A stretch of DNA of 64,000 bases, taken from assembly GCA_940671915.1 (NCBI GenBank), contig CALNVZ010002100.1:12550747-12614746 (forward strand). The letters run 5' to 3'. This DNA comes from Paracentrotus lividus. Lineage: Eukaryota; Echinodermata; Echinoidea; Camarodonta; Echinidae. A program made the position numbers and the translations under genes. This document shows positions 46,895-56,382 of the stretch, piece by piece. Under the pieces are notes generated by a model. The model did no database searches. It was not told the DNA's origin and saw only the letters and a program-made list of their open reading frames with translations. Each line of letters begins with the position of its first letter. The first letter of the stretch is position 1.

Positions 46895-47910
46895 CAAGCC
46901 GATTATATCATTTTACAGACTAACATAAACGGCTCCCCGAACTGATGACATAATTCCGTCTACATTATGTGAAGTGATATGATTTAAAAATTTCAACAAC
47001 GATGATCACTTTATGATGCCAATAAGGGTCACAGAAAAAAGTAAACCCAACCTTAATGAGAGCTCGTATTAAAATCTTGATGCTTAATTTTTATTTCACC
47101 CACAGATACAAAACTTATACATGTGCTGTTATGGATGACTGATCACTCAAAAACCTCTGTCTGCTATGTACCAAGTTTTGATCGAAGCAACCCTGGGTAT
47201 ATATGATCATTAATTCAATTGATCGAGGTAAGCCTTCCATTCATAAGGACCAAAATGTTTCTTGGACTTTTGATAATGCAGGGTTGCTTTTGCCCAAATT
47301 TTGACAAGTCAATTTTCAAACTCGTTTTTTGAAAGCCCAAGTGCTCAGTCTTCCGTCACAGCACATGTATAAATTTGCGTACCACAGATAGAAATAAAAA
47401 TCAATGTCACATTTATAATTTTGATAGGATGCTCTCAAATTTGGGTGGGGTTTGGTTTATTCTGGGCGCACTGTATAGGCAGTATGGGATATTAGTGATG
47501 TAACTATAAATGTAACGACAAAAGCACAAAGTGCTTATCCATTTCCGTCTATTTGCATGAAAAAAAATAATTCCCTCATATTTTTCTTCTGGCACATTAT
47601 GGAAATCAGAATAATACTCTAAATACCAAGCCGTCGTGAAGATTACCTTTGTTTCGTTTGTACTTACCCTTCAATTCATTAGGATTTTTAAAGAGAGATT
47701 TAAGTGTTTATATAAAAATTGATCTTATAAATCTTATCCAAAAGTGAATTTTTTAGTTCTTACTCCACTATCTTTCTCTGTATTTCTCTTCGTTTCTGTT
47801 TCTCAAAACCCTTTATAGATGTATATCTTAATCGTATTGGGCTTAGTCCATAATCCCTCTATCTTCACTTATTCACGGCCATCCTCAAACCATCCCCTCT
47901 CTATCTCTCT

Positions 47911-47957
<47 letters not shown>

Positions 47958-49178
47958 ATTCCCTCCCTTTTCCATTTCCCGACCCCTTTCTTCATGATTT
48001 ATTCCTTCTAGATCAATCAATCCATATACACAATTTATCTTTTACTACACACATTTTTCTCGTTCTATTGATAGCGATACAAATAATTATTTTATTTCAT
48101 ACTTTGATAGCCATTCATTTTTGTAAAAACAAGTTCATTTATTTGATTTTCGTTTGCTACTCTGCTGTTTCTGTAGTAAGCGTGTGAAGGCGTGTGATCA
48201 TGGTGACTTGCATCAATGTTTCATTTTTATAGAAAATTTTTGGGATTGCTGAATGTTGATTTTTTCATATCAGGTTATTGTTCAATGATTATTTATATTT
48301 ATTTCATGAATTGTGAAATTATGAGAATAATCTTTACAGATATTTTTATTTCTCCCTTTTTTTTTCGTTTTTTTTTTTTTTTTTTTTTGGGGGTCACATG
48401 TGACCTCAGTTGCATGATCAAAGGTAAGCTTCATACTGCATTCCATGTAGATCTAATGAGTGCAAGAAGACAAGCGGACCATCTGAAAAACACTTAATGT
48501 TAAAATAATAGAAACTTCGGTCTGTCCCCACCCTTTTCAAATTATCATAGTCATATTCAGACTAAGTGAATTTTGATGTGGCGCTGTGCCTTTGAACAAT
48601 GCAAATTAGGATCTGAAAACAACACACAAAGGCTTGTTTACAATACAAACAATTATTTAAGTACAAACATTATGTGATCCAGTTTTCTTACGCTGAATAA
48701 TTGAGCTAACAGGAATTTGCACGTATGGACTATGGTGCTTTAAATGCCTCTTATTCTAATTACCAATCACTTTGTCATATTTTTTTTTTGCTTAAAGTAA
48801 TTTTCATGGGCTACTCTAACATGGCATATAAAATACAGGTAATTTTGATTTGGTTATTTACCTTGAAATGTTGAATTTAAGGCACTTGGGTCGTGTCACT
48901 CACATTTGGGATGTCGTGTCACTCACGACACATAGAGTGGACCATTTTCCACAGAGAGGGAATGATTGAATAAACACAATAAATGTCAGAGAGGACACTA
49001 TTCATATACATATAACAAGCACTTATGTACCCTTAGAGATCTACTTGGGCACAAATCCAACATAACCGATGATGGTCAAAAACCCATGTCTTTTTTCTGT
49101 CGTGTCACTCACGCACTGTTTTTAATCATAATTTCCAGGACCAATTGTAAAATTTCAAATCCACTGTGTAATGACCGT
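46895..49178. other. Spacer between copies A and B, unassigned
   Basis: No family-matching ORF. It contains a (tc)n microsatellite (47,912-47,954), a T-rich run (48,357-48,388) and a few copies of gtgtcactcac (48,895-48,925 and about 49,101). The last motif reappears beyond copy B at about 51,940, so copy B may sit inside an older repeat. The ORF across the (tc)n tract is an artefact. Confidence 0.55.
47912..47954 (+). repeat. (TC)n microsatellite
   Basis: About 21 uninterrupted tc units. Simple sequence repeat; no other feature. Confidence 0.95.
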
Positions 49179-49192
49179 ATCAGGACAATTAC

Positions 49193-49650
49193 CCCCGGAC
49201 AATTACCCCCGGACAATTACCCCCGGACAATTACCCGATTACCCCGCGGACAATTACCCCGGACAATTACCCCCGGACAATTACCCCCGGAGCAATTACC
49301 CCCCGGACATTACCCCGGACAATTACCGCAACCCGGACAATTACCCCCCGACAATTACCCCCGAAATTACCCCCCCGAGGACAATTACCCCCCGAGGACA
49401 ATTACCCCCCGAGGACAATTACCCCCGGGCAATTACCCCCGGACAATTACCCCGCACCGGACAATTACCCCGAGGACAATTACCCCCGAGGACAATTACC
49501 CCCGCGGACAATTACCCCCCGGATAATTACCCCGAGGACAATCACCCCCGGACAATTGCCCCCGGACAATTACCCCCCGAGGACAATTACCCCCGGACAA
49601 TTATCCCCCGGACAATTACATCCCGGACAACTACACCCGAGGACATTTCC
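49193..49650 (+). repeat. Minisatellite arm, copy B left
   Basis: About 28-30 units of ggacaattaccccc with variants carrying an extra gag (ccgaggacaattac) or c. It is the longest of the four arms. On the complementary strand it presents regular G tracts of four to six bases separated by about nine bases. Confidence 0.9.
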
Positions 49651-50011
49651 CCCCCCCCTCCACTGGCAATTGATGTTGGAAATCAAGCAGCACCCATTCT
49701 GAGTCTCTCCTGGTGTCGCAAGTTTTCGAATTATTTTCTACTTGATCTTATCTGAATGGCTTTCTCTTCTCTTCCCTTTCTCTCTCTAATTTTCTATTTT
49801 TCCCTTTTCCCCCCTTTCAATTAATAATAACGCCGACTATTAGTAAACTATCCAGTGGCGCAGCTAATATTATTACCCGGCAATAGCCATAAGCTGCCCT
49901 AATAAAGGGCGCTTTAGGCATTCAAGGAATTTCTTCCTACGGTACCCATTACCTATTGCTTGAGTAAAGTCTGGCAAATTGTAGATAATATCTTACCAAG
50001 GACATTAATGG

Positions 50012-50083
50012 AATGGAGGGGATTCGAACCGCGTACCTTGTGATCGTCAGTCCGCCGACTTATCCATTCGACCACACAACATC
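50012..50083 (-). other. tRNA-like segment in copy B
   Basis: On the minus strand a B-box (ggttcgaatcc) and an A-box-like region (tggtcgaatggataag) lie about 35 bases apart, as in tRNA genes, and the sequence most resembles an arginine-type tRNA. Stem pairing is poor, notably in the anticodon arm, so it is unlikely to make functional tRNA. It could be a captured tRNA or tRNA-derived SINE, possibly still able to recruit RNA polymerase III. Copy A has the same segment in worse condition. Confidence 0.6.
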
Positions 50084-50584
50084 CAACCCCCTCCTTTCCC
50101 CTTTTTTGTTTGTTCAGCAGCGCTTTTTGCGCCATGAAAAAACATGGGGGGGGGCTTGCGCCCCAAGCTCCCCCCCCCGTTTATATACGCATATATGCAT
50201 CAGAAAATATGTAAAACTGGCCCTCATATTCCCGACGGTGGATTCTGCAAAATCCATGGGCGGTCATCAGGGCCATAATAATCAATTATTAATGACTACA
50301 TAATTTAAACAAATAAAGTGAAAATAACTATGTATGATATTAATTTTACGATTAATCTTATTTTTACATAAATTTATATTGGGCTTTAGTTTATATTTCA
50401 CTTCATTTTGTTAATTAAGGAGTTATTAATTATAGCCTTTATTGCCGCCTTAGAAACCATGGGTTCAGACTATGGTTTTATCTATTACCTGATTTTTCGT
50501 GAAATTAACAAACAATGTGGTTCGCGAACCACGAGTCTTGCCTGATTTCGCATATCAATAAAACCACGCAATATGATCTCTTGG

Positions 50585-51160
50585 CCTCTTAAGTGACCTT
50601 TTGACCCTATATGACCTTGGACATCATCATTCTTATCAACGCACAAGTGTATTAACCAAGGATAATTTAATACCAGGGGTGAACAAAACTGATGCTATAA
50701 AAAATGAGTGAAATTTAGTTAAACAAAAAGTTTAAGAAAAGACGATTTAAGTTGACCTTTTGACCCTATATGACCTTGGATCTCATCATCCACATCAACA
50801 CACATGTCGGTATTAACCCAAGAATCATTTGTACGAAGTGTGAAAAACAATTGATGGAGAAATAAAGAAATGAGAGCAAGTTAAACAAAAACTTAAACAT
50901 TTTTTGTAGCATGCATGGCCTCTTATCATTCGACCTTTTGACCCTAGATGACCCTTGACCCCATCATCCTTATCAACACATATTTGTGTATTACCTAAGT
51001 ATCAGTTGTACTAAGTGTTAACACAAATAATGCAGAAATAAAAGAAATGAGAGCAAGTTAAAAAAAACTAAACTTGACATTTTCTTAACAGACCAGCAGA
51101 CAAACAGGACTAACAGGACAAAGTGATTACTAGGTCTCCTGCCGAACTTCGGTCAGGCGA
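50585..51160 (+). promoter_or_regulatory. TGACCT module in copy B, clustered AGGTCA direct repeats
   Basis: Three units begin at about 50,594, 50,753 and 50,931 with tgaccttttgaccctatatg followed by acctt or a close variant. On the minus strand each gives AGGTCA-TATA-GGGTCA (DR4 spacing) overlapping GGGTCA-AA-AGGTCA (DR2 spacing). Each unit then has a tcatcatc block, a guide-like cacacatgt/tgtattaac block and agaaatgagagcaagttaaa. The module ends in gtgattactaggtctcctgc and a small hairpin (ccgaacttcgg). Nuclear-receptor half-site spacing is known for RXR heterodimers; function here is inference. Confidence 0.5.
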
Positions 51161-51534
51161 AACAAAAATAAGAAAATAAGATCAGTCGAATCAAAGATGA
51201 ATCAGAGATATTCAACAATTGTGATTATTTTGTGTATAAATCGTCTCCTTATATGAATGTTCATTTTTTTACCTATGAAAACAACAGGAAATACGAGGGC
51301 TGGTTTACATATTTTCTGATGCATAGGTGCAGTAGAGAAAAGGGAAAAAGGGAAAAAGCAAGAAAAAAAAAGAAAGAAATGAGAGAGAGAAAAGAAAAGG
51401 AAAAAGAGAAATATAATAGAGGAAGAGAAATAGAAATCATTAAGATAAGATCAAGTAGAAAATAATTCGATAAAATGCGACATCGGGCGAGACTCAAATG
51501 GCGCCGCTTGATTCCAACATCAATGCCTGTGAGG

Positions 51535-51830
51535 GGGTAATTGTCCGGGGTAATTGTCCGGGGGTAATTGTCCGGGGGTAATTGTCCTCGGGGGTAATTG
51601 TCTTCGGGGGTAATGTCCGGGGGTAATTGTCCGGGGGTAATTTCCGGGGTAATTGTCCGGGGGTAATTGTCCGGGGGAATTGTCCGGGGGGAATTGTCCT
51701 CCGGGGTAATTGTCCTCCGGGGGTAATTGTCGCGGGGGTATATTGTTCCGGGCGGTAATTGTCCTGGGGGGGTAATTGTCCCCGGGGGGGTAATTGTCCG
51801 GGGGTAATTGTCCGGGGGTAATTGTCCATA
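51535..51830 (-). repeat. Minisatellite arm, copy B right
   Basis: About 20 units of gggggtaattgtcc, the reverse complement of the left arm, including variants with cctcgggg and cttcgggg. It ends at gtaattgtccatagaaccgt. Confidence 0.9.
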
Positions 51831-51983
51831 GAACCGTAATGACACATGCCACTCATACATTATACATAATATGGTAGTTATGATCAATTCATAACCTACA
51901 AGTGCAAAGATATGCGCCCTTCTATATCAGTCCAAATGTCATGTCACTCACATTTGAATATGACCCATAGTTAGTGCAGTATA

Positions 51984-52588
51984 CACTGTTAGAAAAAAAT
52001 TAAACAATTGTTTTAAAATCTTAAACAACTGCGTGTTAACCGTGAATCGCACAGCGTTGTTTAAAAAGTAACAACCTGTAGTTGTTTAAAACTTTAACAC
52101 TCTTGTTGTTTAAAAGTTTAACAACCTGTTGTTTAATGGTTGTTTAAAATATCAACATAATTGTTTAACGCTTCTTTCCAAAAATAAAGCGCTCCAACTT
52201 TTGGTTAACGCGGCCGGGTATCGAACTCACGACCCTTCGATTATAAGGCAGACGCTCTACCCACTGAGCCAACACATCTGTTTACACTGTCTTATTTAAT
52301 GTGTGAGGCAAAAGTCCTTCGCCATGATTGAAATATTGCGCGGATTTACCTTGCATGTAACGAGTGATGCCATTGGCTCATGACTAACACGTGACATTGC
52401 CTCGGCCTGTTTAAACCAAACTGTTTATATCTAAACTCTATAATCTCATAAACAGGTTTTTTTTTTTAGGCTATAAAACCTCGCTTTTCCAGTTTTAAAC
52501 AACAATGTTTAAATATTCAACAGAATGTTTAACTTTTAAACCAACATTTTTTTAAACAGCGAAATTTTTAAACCGCGTTCTAACAGTG
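51984..52588. mobile_element. MITE with cactgttag termini and TA flanks
   Basis: The left terminus cactgttagaa and right terminus ttctaacagtg are inverted copies, each bordered by TA (51,982-51,983 and 52,589-52,590), consistent with a TA target duplication. The 605-bp interior is rich in gtttaaac-type palindromes and carries a tRNA-like segment. No ORF of note. TA duplication suggests a Tc1/mariner-like or other TA-targeting enzyme, but the termini alone do not settle the superfamily. Confidence 0.75.
52205..52275 (-). other. tRNA-like segment inside a MITE
   Basis: On the minus strand the A-box region tggctcagtgggtagagc is intact, with a perfect four-pair D stem (gctc/gagc). A cttataa loop suggests an isoleucine UAU-type ancestor, and the B-box gagttcgataccc is close to consensus. 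The T arm and anticodon stem have several mismatches and the acceptor stem relies on wobble pairs. It is better read as a tRNA-derived promoter or SINE relic than a working tRNA. Its family differs from the arginine-like segments of copies A and B. Confidence 0.6.
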
Positions 52589-52659
52589 TAACAGACAGAA
52601 CCTATATACAGGCTCTATCGTACATGTTCTCCCCATGCATTCGCTACTCGAATATTCAC

Positions 52660-52853
52660 AATTCGCGGAGTCGTCTCTGCGACTTCTCCTGAAGACTAGA
52701 ACCTAGTCTTTGAATTCTCAGGCAGGACTAATATTTCGCCAACTTGGGAGGCGTCTCTGAGACCTTCCTGAGACCAATGAGACGTTGCAGTGAAGTTCCC
52801 GGGACTTCTGAGTGAATGGGTTGACATGTTTGGAGAAGCTGCGGAGACTGACG
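52660..52853. mobile_element. Possible degraded gacgtctc MITE
   Basis: Fragments such as aattcgcggagtcgtctctg and gggaggcgtctctgagacc recall the family, but termini cannot be matched. It may continue beyond the microsatellite to about 53,100, where cgtctcagcaagggagaaac occurs. Confidence 0.3.
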
Positions 52854-52969
52854 GAGAGAGAGCAAGCAATAGTTCTTGTTGTTGTTGTTGTTATAGTGTG
52901 TGTGTTGTGTTGTGTGTTGTGTGTGTGTGTGGGTGTGTGTGTGTGTGTGTTTGTGTGGTGTGGTGTGTG

Positions 52970-53002
<33 letters not shown>

Positions 53003-53849
53003 TTGTGTGTGTGTGTGTTGTGAGAGAGTGTGTTTTTGTCTTCTGAGTCGCGGCGACTAATCGGGACAACGTCTCAGCAAGGGAGAAACCGCCGCGGATC
53101 GTCACCTGATGTGATGTGAAGAAAACTCATTCTTGAGTGACATCGCTGTGGTAAAAGGAGCTACAAATAACAGTGGCTTCTTTGGTAAAGGTAAACCCAT
53201 CTCACTTTGGCTTTCTTTGTGTCAAATCGTCAATCATTATCTCCCCTTCTTCCTTTCATGCTTTCTCTTTCATTTTACTCCTCTATGAATACAGGATTTG
53301 ATTTTGATGTAACATTAATGGCGTTCAGATAAATCTGTCTACTACCTTATTTTAATTTCATGTATCCTTTTCAAACAAGGGTTGTTCAGCTTACCAGACA
53401 TTTAATATCGTTTCTATGATAGCAAAAATACTAAATATATGCGAAATAGAATCAAAGTGCAGTTCATTCACTCAGTACACCTTTAATAGAGGTCCTTAAC
53501 AGCTGTCATAAGGACAGGTCCGAAGGAAAGATACATCCATAATTTTGAATATAATTATTAGAGGTTGGAGTTGGGTCCAAGGAGATTCAGATCTGCCAAA
53601 GGAAAGATACGAGAGGCATTTCGGTATGAAAGCATGTATATTCAAAAATCCTCCCCGGTTAAATCTGTCCCGCCTTAAAAGGGGTCAGACTGACCCAAGA
53701 CACAGGTAACTTGTACACGTCCAGGATCGCTTCAAGTTTAAAAGGTCAGATTTTCGAGAATTGTTTGATATATATTGATAACTTATTTCAATATCACTTA
53801 GTCTAATACTCCTAAAACTCTTGAATAGTTCGAATGTCATATTATAGAC
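52854..53849. repeat. ~1 kb duplicated block, left copy, ending at N gap
   Basis: This sequence reappears at 53,889-54,888 in the same order, starting with gagagagcaagca before a gttgtt run and a (tg)n tract and ending at cgaatgtcatatta. Differences are mainly single-base indels in homopolymers and microsatellite length. The left copy runs exactly to the N gap, which is typical of overlapping contig ends that were scaffolded without merging. Confidence 0.85.
52896..53021 (+). repeat. (TG)n-rich microsatellite, left copy
   Basis: About 125 bases of tg with occasional gg and tt interruptions. The same tract occurs at 53,930-54,056 with a different length and pattern. Cys/Val-rich frames across it are artefacts. 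Confidence 0.95.
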
Positions 53850-53874
53850 NNNNNNNNNNNNNNNNNNNNNNNNN
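53850..53874. other. Assembly gap (25 N)
   Basis: A run of 25 N between two copies of the same ~1 kb sequence. The gap is probably not real missing sequence but an unmerged overlap. Confidence 0.98.
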
Positions 53875-53888
53875 GAAGAGAGTGGAGA

Positions 53889-53992
53889 GAGAGCAAGCAT
53901 AGTTCTTGTTGTTGTTGTTGTTTATAGTGGTGTGTGTGTGTGTGGTGTGTGTGTGGGTGTGTGTGGTGTGTGTGTGTTGTGTGTGTGGTGTG

Positions 53993-54063
<71 letters not shown>

Positions 54064-54888
54064 TGTGTTTTTTGTCTTCTGAGTCGCGGCGACTAATCGG
54101 GACAACGTCTCAGCAAGGGAGAAACGCCGCGGATCGTCACCTGAATGTGATGTGAAGAAAACTCATTCTTGAGTGACATCGCTGTGGTAAAAGGAGCTAC
54201 AAATAACAGTGGCTTCTTTGGTAAAGGTAAACCCATCTCACTTTGGCTTTCTTTTGTGTCAAATCGTCAATCATTATCTCTCCCTTTTCCTTTCTGCTTT
54301 CTCTTTCATTTTACTCTCTATGATATACAGGATTTGATTTTGATGTAACATTAATGGGTTCAGATAAAATCTGTCTACTACCCTTATTTATAATTTCATG
54401 TATCCTTTTCAAACAAGGGTTGTTCAGCTTACCAGACATTTAATATCGTTCTATGATAGCAAAATACTAAATATATGCGAAATAGATATCAAGTCAGTTC
54501 ATTTCACACTCAGCTACAAACCTTTAATAGAGGTCCTTAACAGCTGTCATAAGGACAGGTCCGAAGGAAAGATACATCCATAATTTTGAATATAATTATT
54601 AGAGGTTGGAGTGGGTCCAAGGAGATTCAGATCTGCCAAGAAAAAGATACGAGAGGCATTTCGGTATGAAAAGCATGTATATTTCAAAAAGTCTCCCCGG
54701 TTAAATCTGTCCCGCCTTAAAAGGGGTCAGTACTGACCCAAGACACAGTAAGCTTGTAACACGTCCAGGATCCGCTTCAAGTTTAAAGGTCAGATTTTCC
54801 GAGAAATGTGTTTGATATAGATTGATATACTTATTTCAATAATCACTTAGTCTAATTTATCCTAACTCTTGAATAGTTCGAATGTCAT
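53889..54888. repeat. ~1 kb duplicated block, right copy
   Basis: Same content as 52,854-53,849. Shared landmarks include gacatcgctgtggtaaaagg, taacagctgtcataaggaca and ccggttaaatctgtcccgcc. Beyond 54,888 the sequence continues into unique DNA, whereas the left copy stops at the gap. Confidence 0.85.
53930..54056 (+). repeat. (TG)n-rich microsatellite, right copy
   Basis: Counterpart of the tract at 52,896-53,021, inside the duplicated block. Confidence 0.95.
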
Positions 54889-54889
54889 A

Positions 54890-55590
54890 TTATTGTATAG
54901 GCTTTGCATTTTGTTGCAAAGAGAAATTTTCAAACGAAAATGATTTTGCAGTCCAGGGCCAAATCGATTCTTTTTAAGGGAATCATACAAAATTCATTAC
55001 GAGCACTCTCATAGCACTTTGTCATGTTTCATTTTAGCTTTTCATTCAAATATAAATGTCTTCATCATCGCACTTCAAATCATCTTCAGAGTTCATCGCT
55101 TCCTCTAATTGGAAATGTGCAGCAGACAAAGGATAAACTTACATGATACAGATTTGATTGATTGTACCGTATCATGCAGTCCAAGACATTTTAAGTGGGT
55201 ACAGTTAAAGCTTTTATATCACATGAATCCTATCCATTGTGGAATAACTATATTTCATTGACAAATTTACAGCGTCGTCTATAATTATAAAGCCAGCTCA
55301 AATAACTAATGAATAATATGAGATTTCATTTCATTTTCGCGATGTTCGTAGAGTGATGAGAGAATTTGTGACGGATGTCAAGCTTTATAATAGGCTAGGC
55401 CTATCTCCATCTCGCCATATTGGACCGAAATTCACGAACCGCTGCACAACTTTTAGCCAGGGCATAACGATTGTCCACTGTTTCAATGCGCAGACTTCCA
55501 ATGCTTAACAGCGGGCAATCTTTGAGCCCGGGTGTTTCGATTTGCTACCCATGGAGAAAAGTTTTCGTATGTTTTAACACGAGCGATGCA
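54890..55590. other. Unassigned sequence
   Basis: No recognised repeat or ORF family. Composition is typical of the clean parts of the window. A GC-richer stretch at 55,420-55,560 has no identifiable feature. Confidence 0.5.
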
Positions 55591-55592
55591 GC

Positions 55593-56060
55593 TCATTGTT
55601 CTGAAGGTTCTTTGTCCAAAGGTTTGATGTTCCGAAGATTCGATTGTTCGAAAATTAAATAGGGTTCGTTGTTCCGATGTGTCATTTGTCCGAAAGTGAA
55701 ATAAGGTTAATTCGACTGAAATTGAAATAGGGTTTCATTGTTTCGAAAGCTTCATTTGTCCGAAGGTCACGTCCGAAATCTTCCAATGATCCCTATTTCA
55801 TTTTCGACTAATGATCTATTTTATTTTCGGACGAAGGATCCCATTTCATTTTCAAGAGGAATGAACCTTCGGACAAACAAATGTTCGGAATAACGAACCC
55901 GATTTCATGTTCGACAGACAAACGCGATTTTATTTTTTCGCAAGAATAACTTTCGGATTAAATGCATAAAATGATAAGAAGGAAATAGGAAATTTCCGGG
56001 TCGGACAACTGGCGAACTTTCGCGTAAGTAACGAACCCTGTCAGGACAAATGAACGCTTC
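55593..56060. mobile_element. Fold-back repeat of ttcgtttgtccgaa units, copy 2
   Basis: The left arm (55,598-55,770) has units such as ttccgaagattcg and gtccgaaagtgaaat; the right arm (about 55,780-56,060) holds the inverted units ttcattttcgg and cggacaaacaaatg. The mirrored layout matches 41,000-41,766, although this copy is shorter and more diverged. No coding content. Confidence 0.75.
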
Positions 56061-56382
56061 GGAATCATAGTGAGGTTTAACCTGGAAAAACAGTGGACAA
56101 TGTTAGCCCGGGAGAAATTTTATCGCGTTCGTGAATTCGGGCCATACATAGATTCTCACATTATGGATTATTTTGGATCAGGTAGATTCAGGAGAGAGAT
56201 AAGAAAAAGAAAGACTATTTCAGAAATACAATTTCCAATTGAAACAATCGCATTAAAAGCATAGTGTGTACTTTTAGTGGTTCCATTCTAAAGTCAGTTT
56301 AAACTTAATTTCAGTCTGGGTTAATAGGGGTTTGTTCAAAACTGACTTTAATATAAAATTGATATTCATTGCAAAACACAAA

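Larger units (their letters stand above)
49190..51832 (-). mobile_element. Minisatellite-ended fold-back element, copy B, inverted relative to copy A
   Basis: The minus strand of this segment follows copy A from end to end. On the plus strand: array (49,193-49,650), subterminal block (49,660-49,757), C/T-rich tract, a section with a tRNA-like segment, inner end (catcagaaaatatgtaaaac, 50,197), A/T-rich section, TGACCT module, opposite inner end (atacgagggctgg, 51,291), A/G-rich tract, inverted subterminal block, and a right array (51,535-51,830). It is better preserved than copy A, especially the arrays, and lacks copy A's Harbinger insertion. No transposase is encoded. The repetitive Pro/Asn/Tyr/Thr ORFs over the arrays are period-14 artefacts. 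Confidence 0.85.

Noticed and set aside
49193..49650. CRISPR-like regular repeats
   Set aside because: Units are contiguous 14-mers without unique spacers, and the context is eukaryotic transposon DNA.
49171..49755. Long Pro/Asn/Tyr/Thr-rich ORFs over the ggacaattaccccc arrays (also 44,091-44,297 and 51,273-51,887)
   Set aside because: A 14-base tandem repeat without stops in several frames gives a 14-residue periodic translation in more than one frame and on both arms. No start context, no homology and frame switching between units.
52205..52275. Functional tRNA gene
   Set aside because: A and B boxes are good, but the T arm and anticodon stem do not pair, and the segment is embedded in a MITE.
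52728..54155. Cys/Val-rich and His/Thr-rich ORFs
   Set aside because: They translate the (tg)n microsatellite and its complement.
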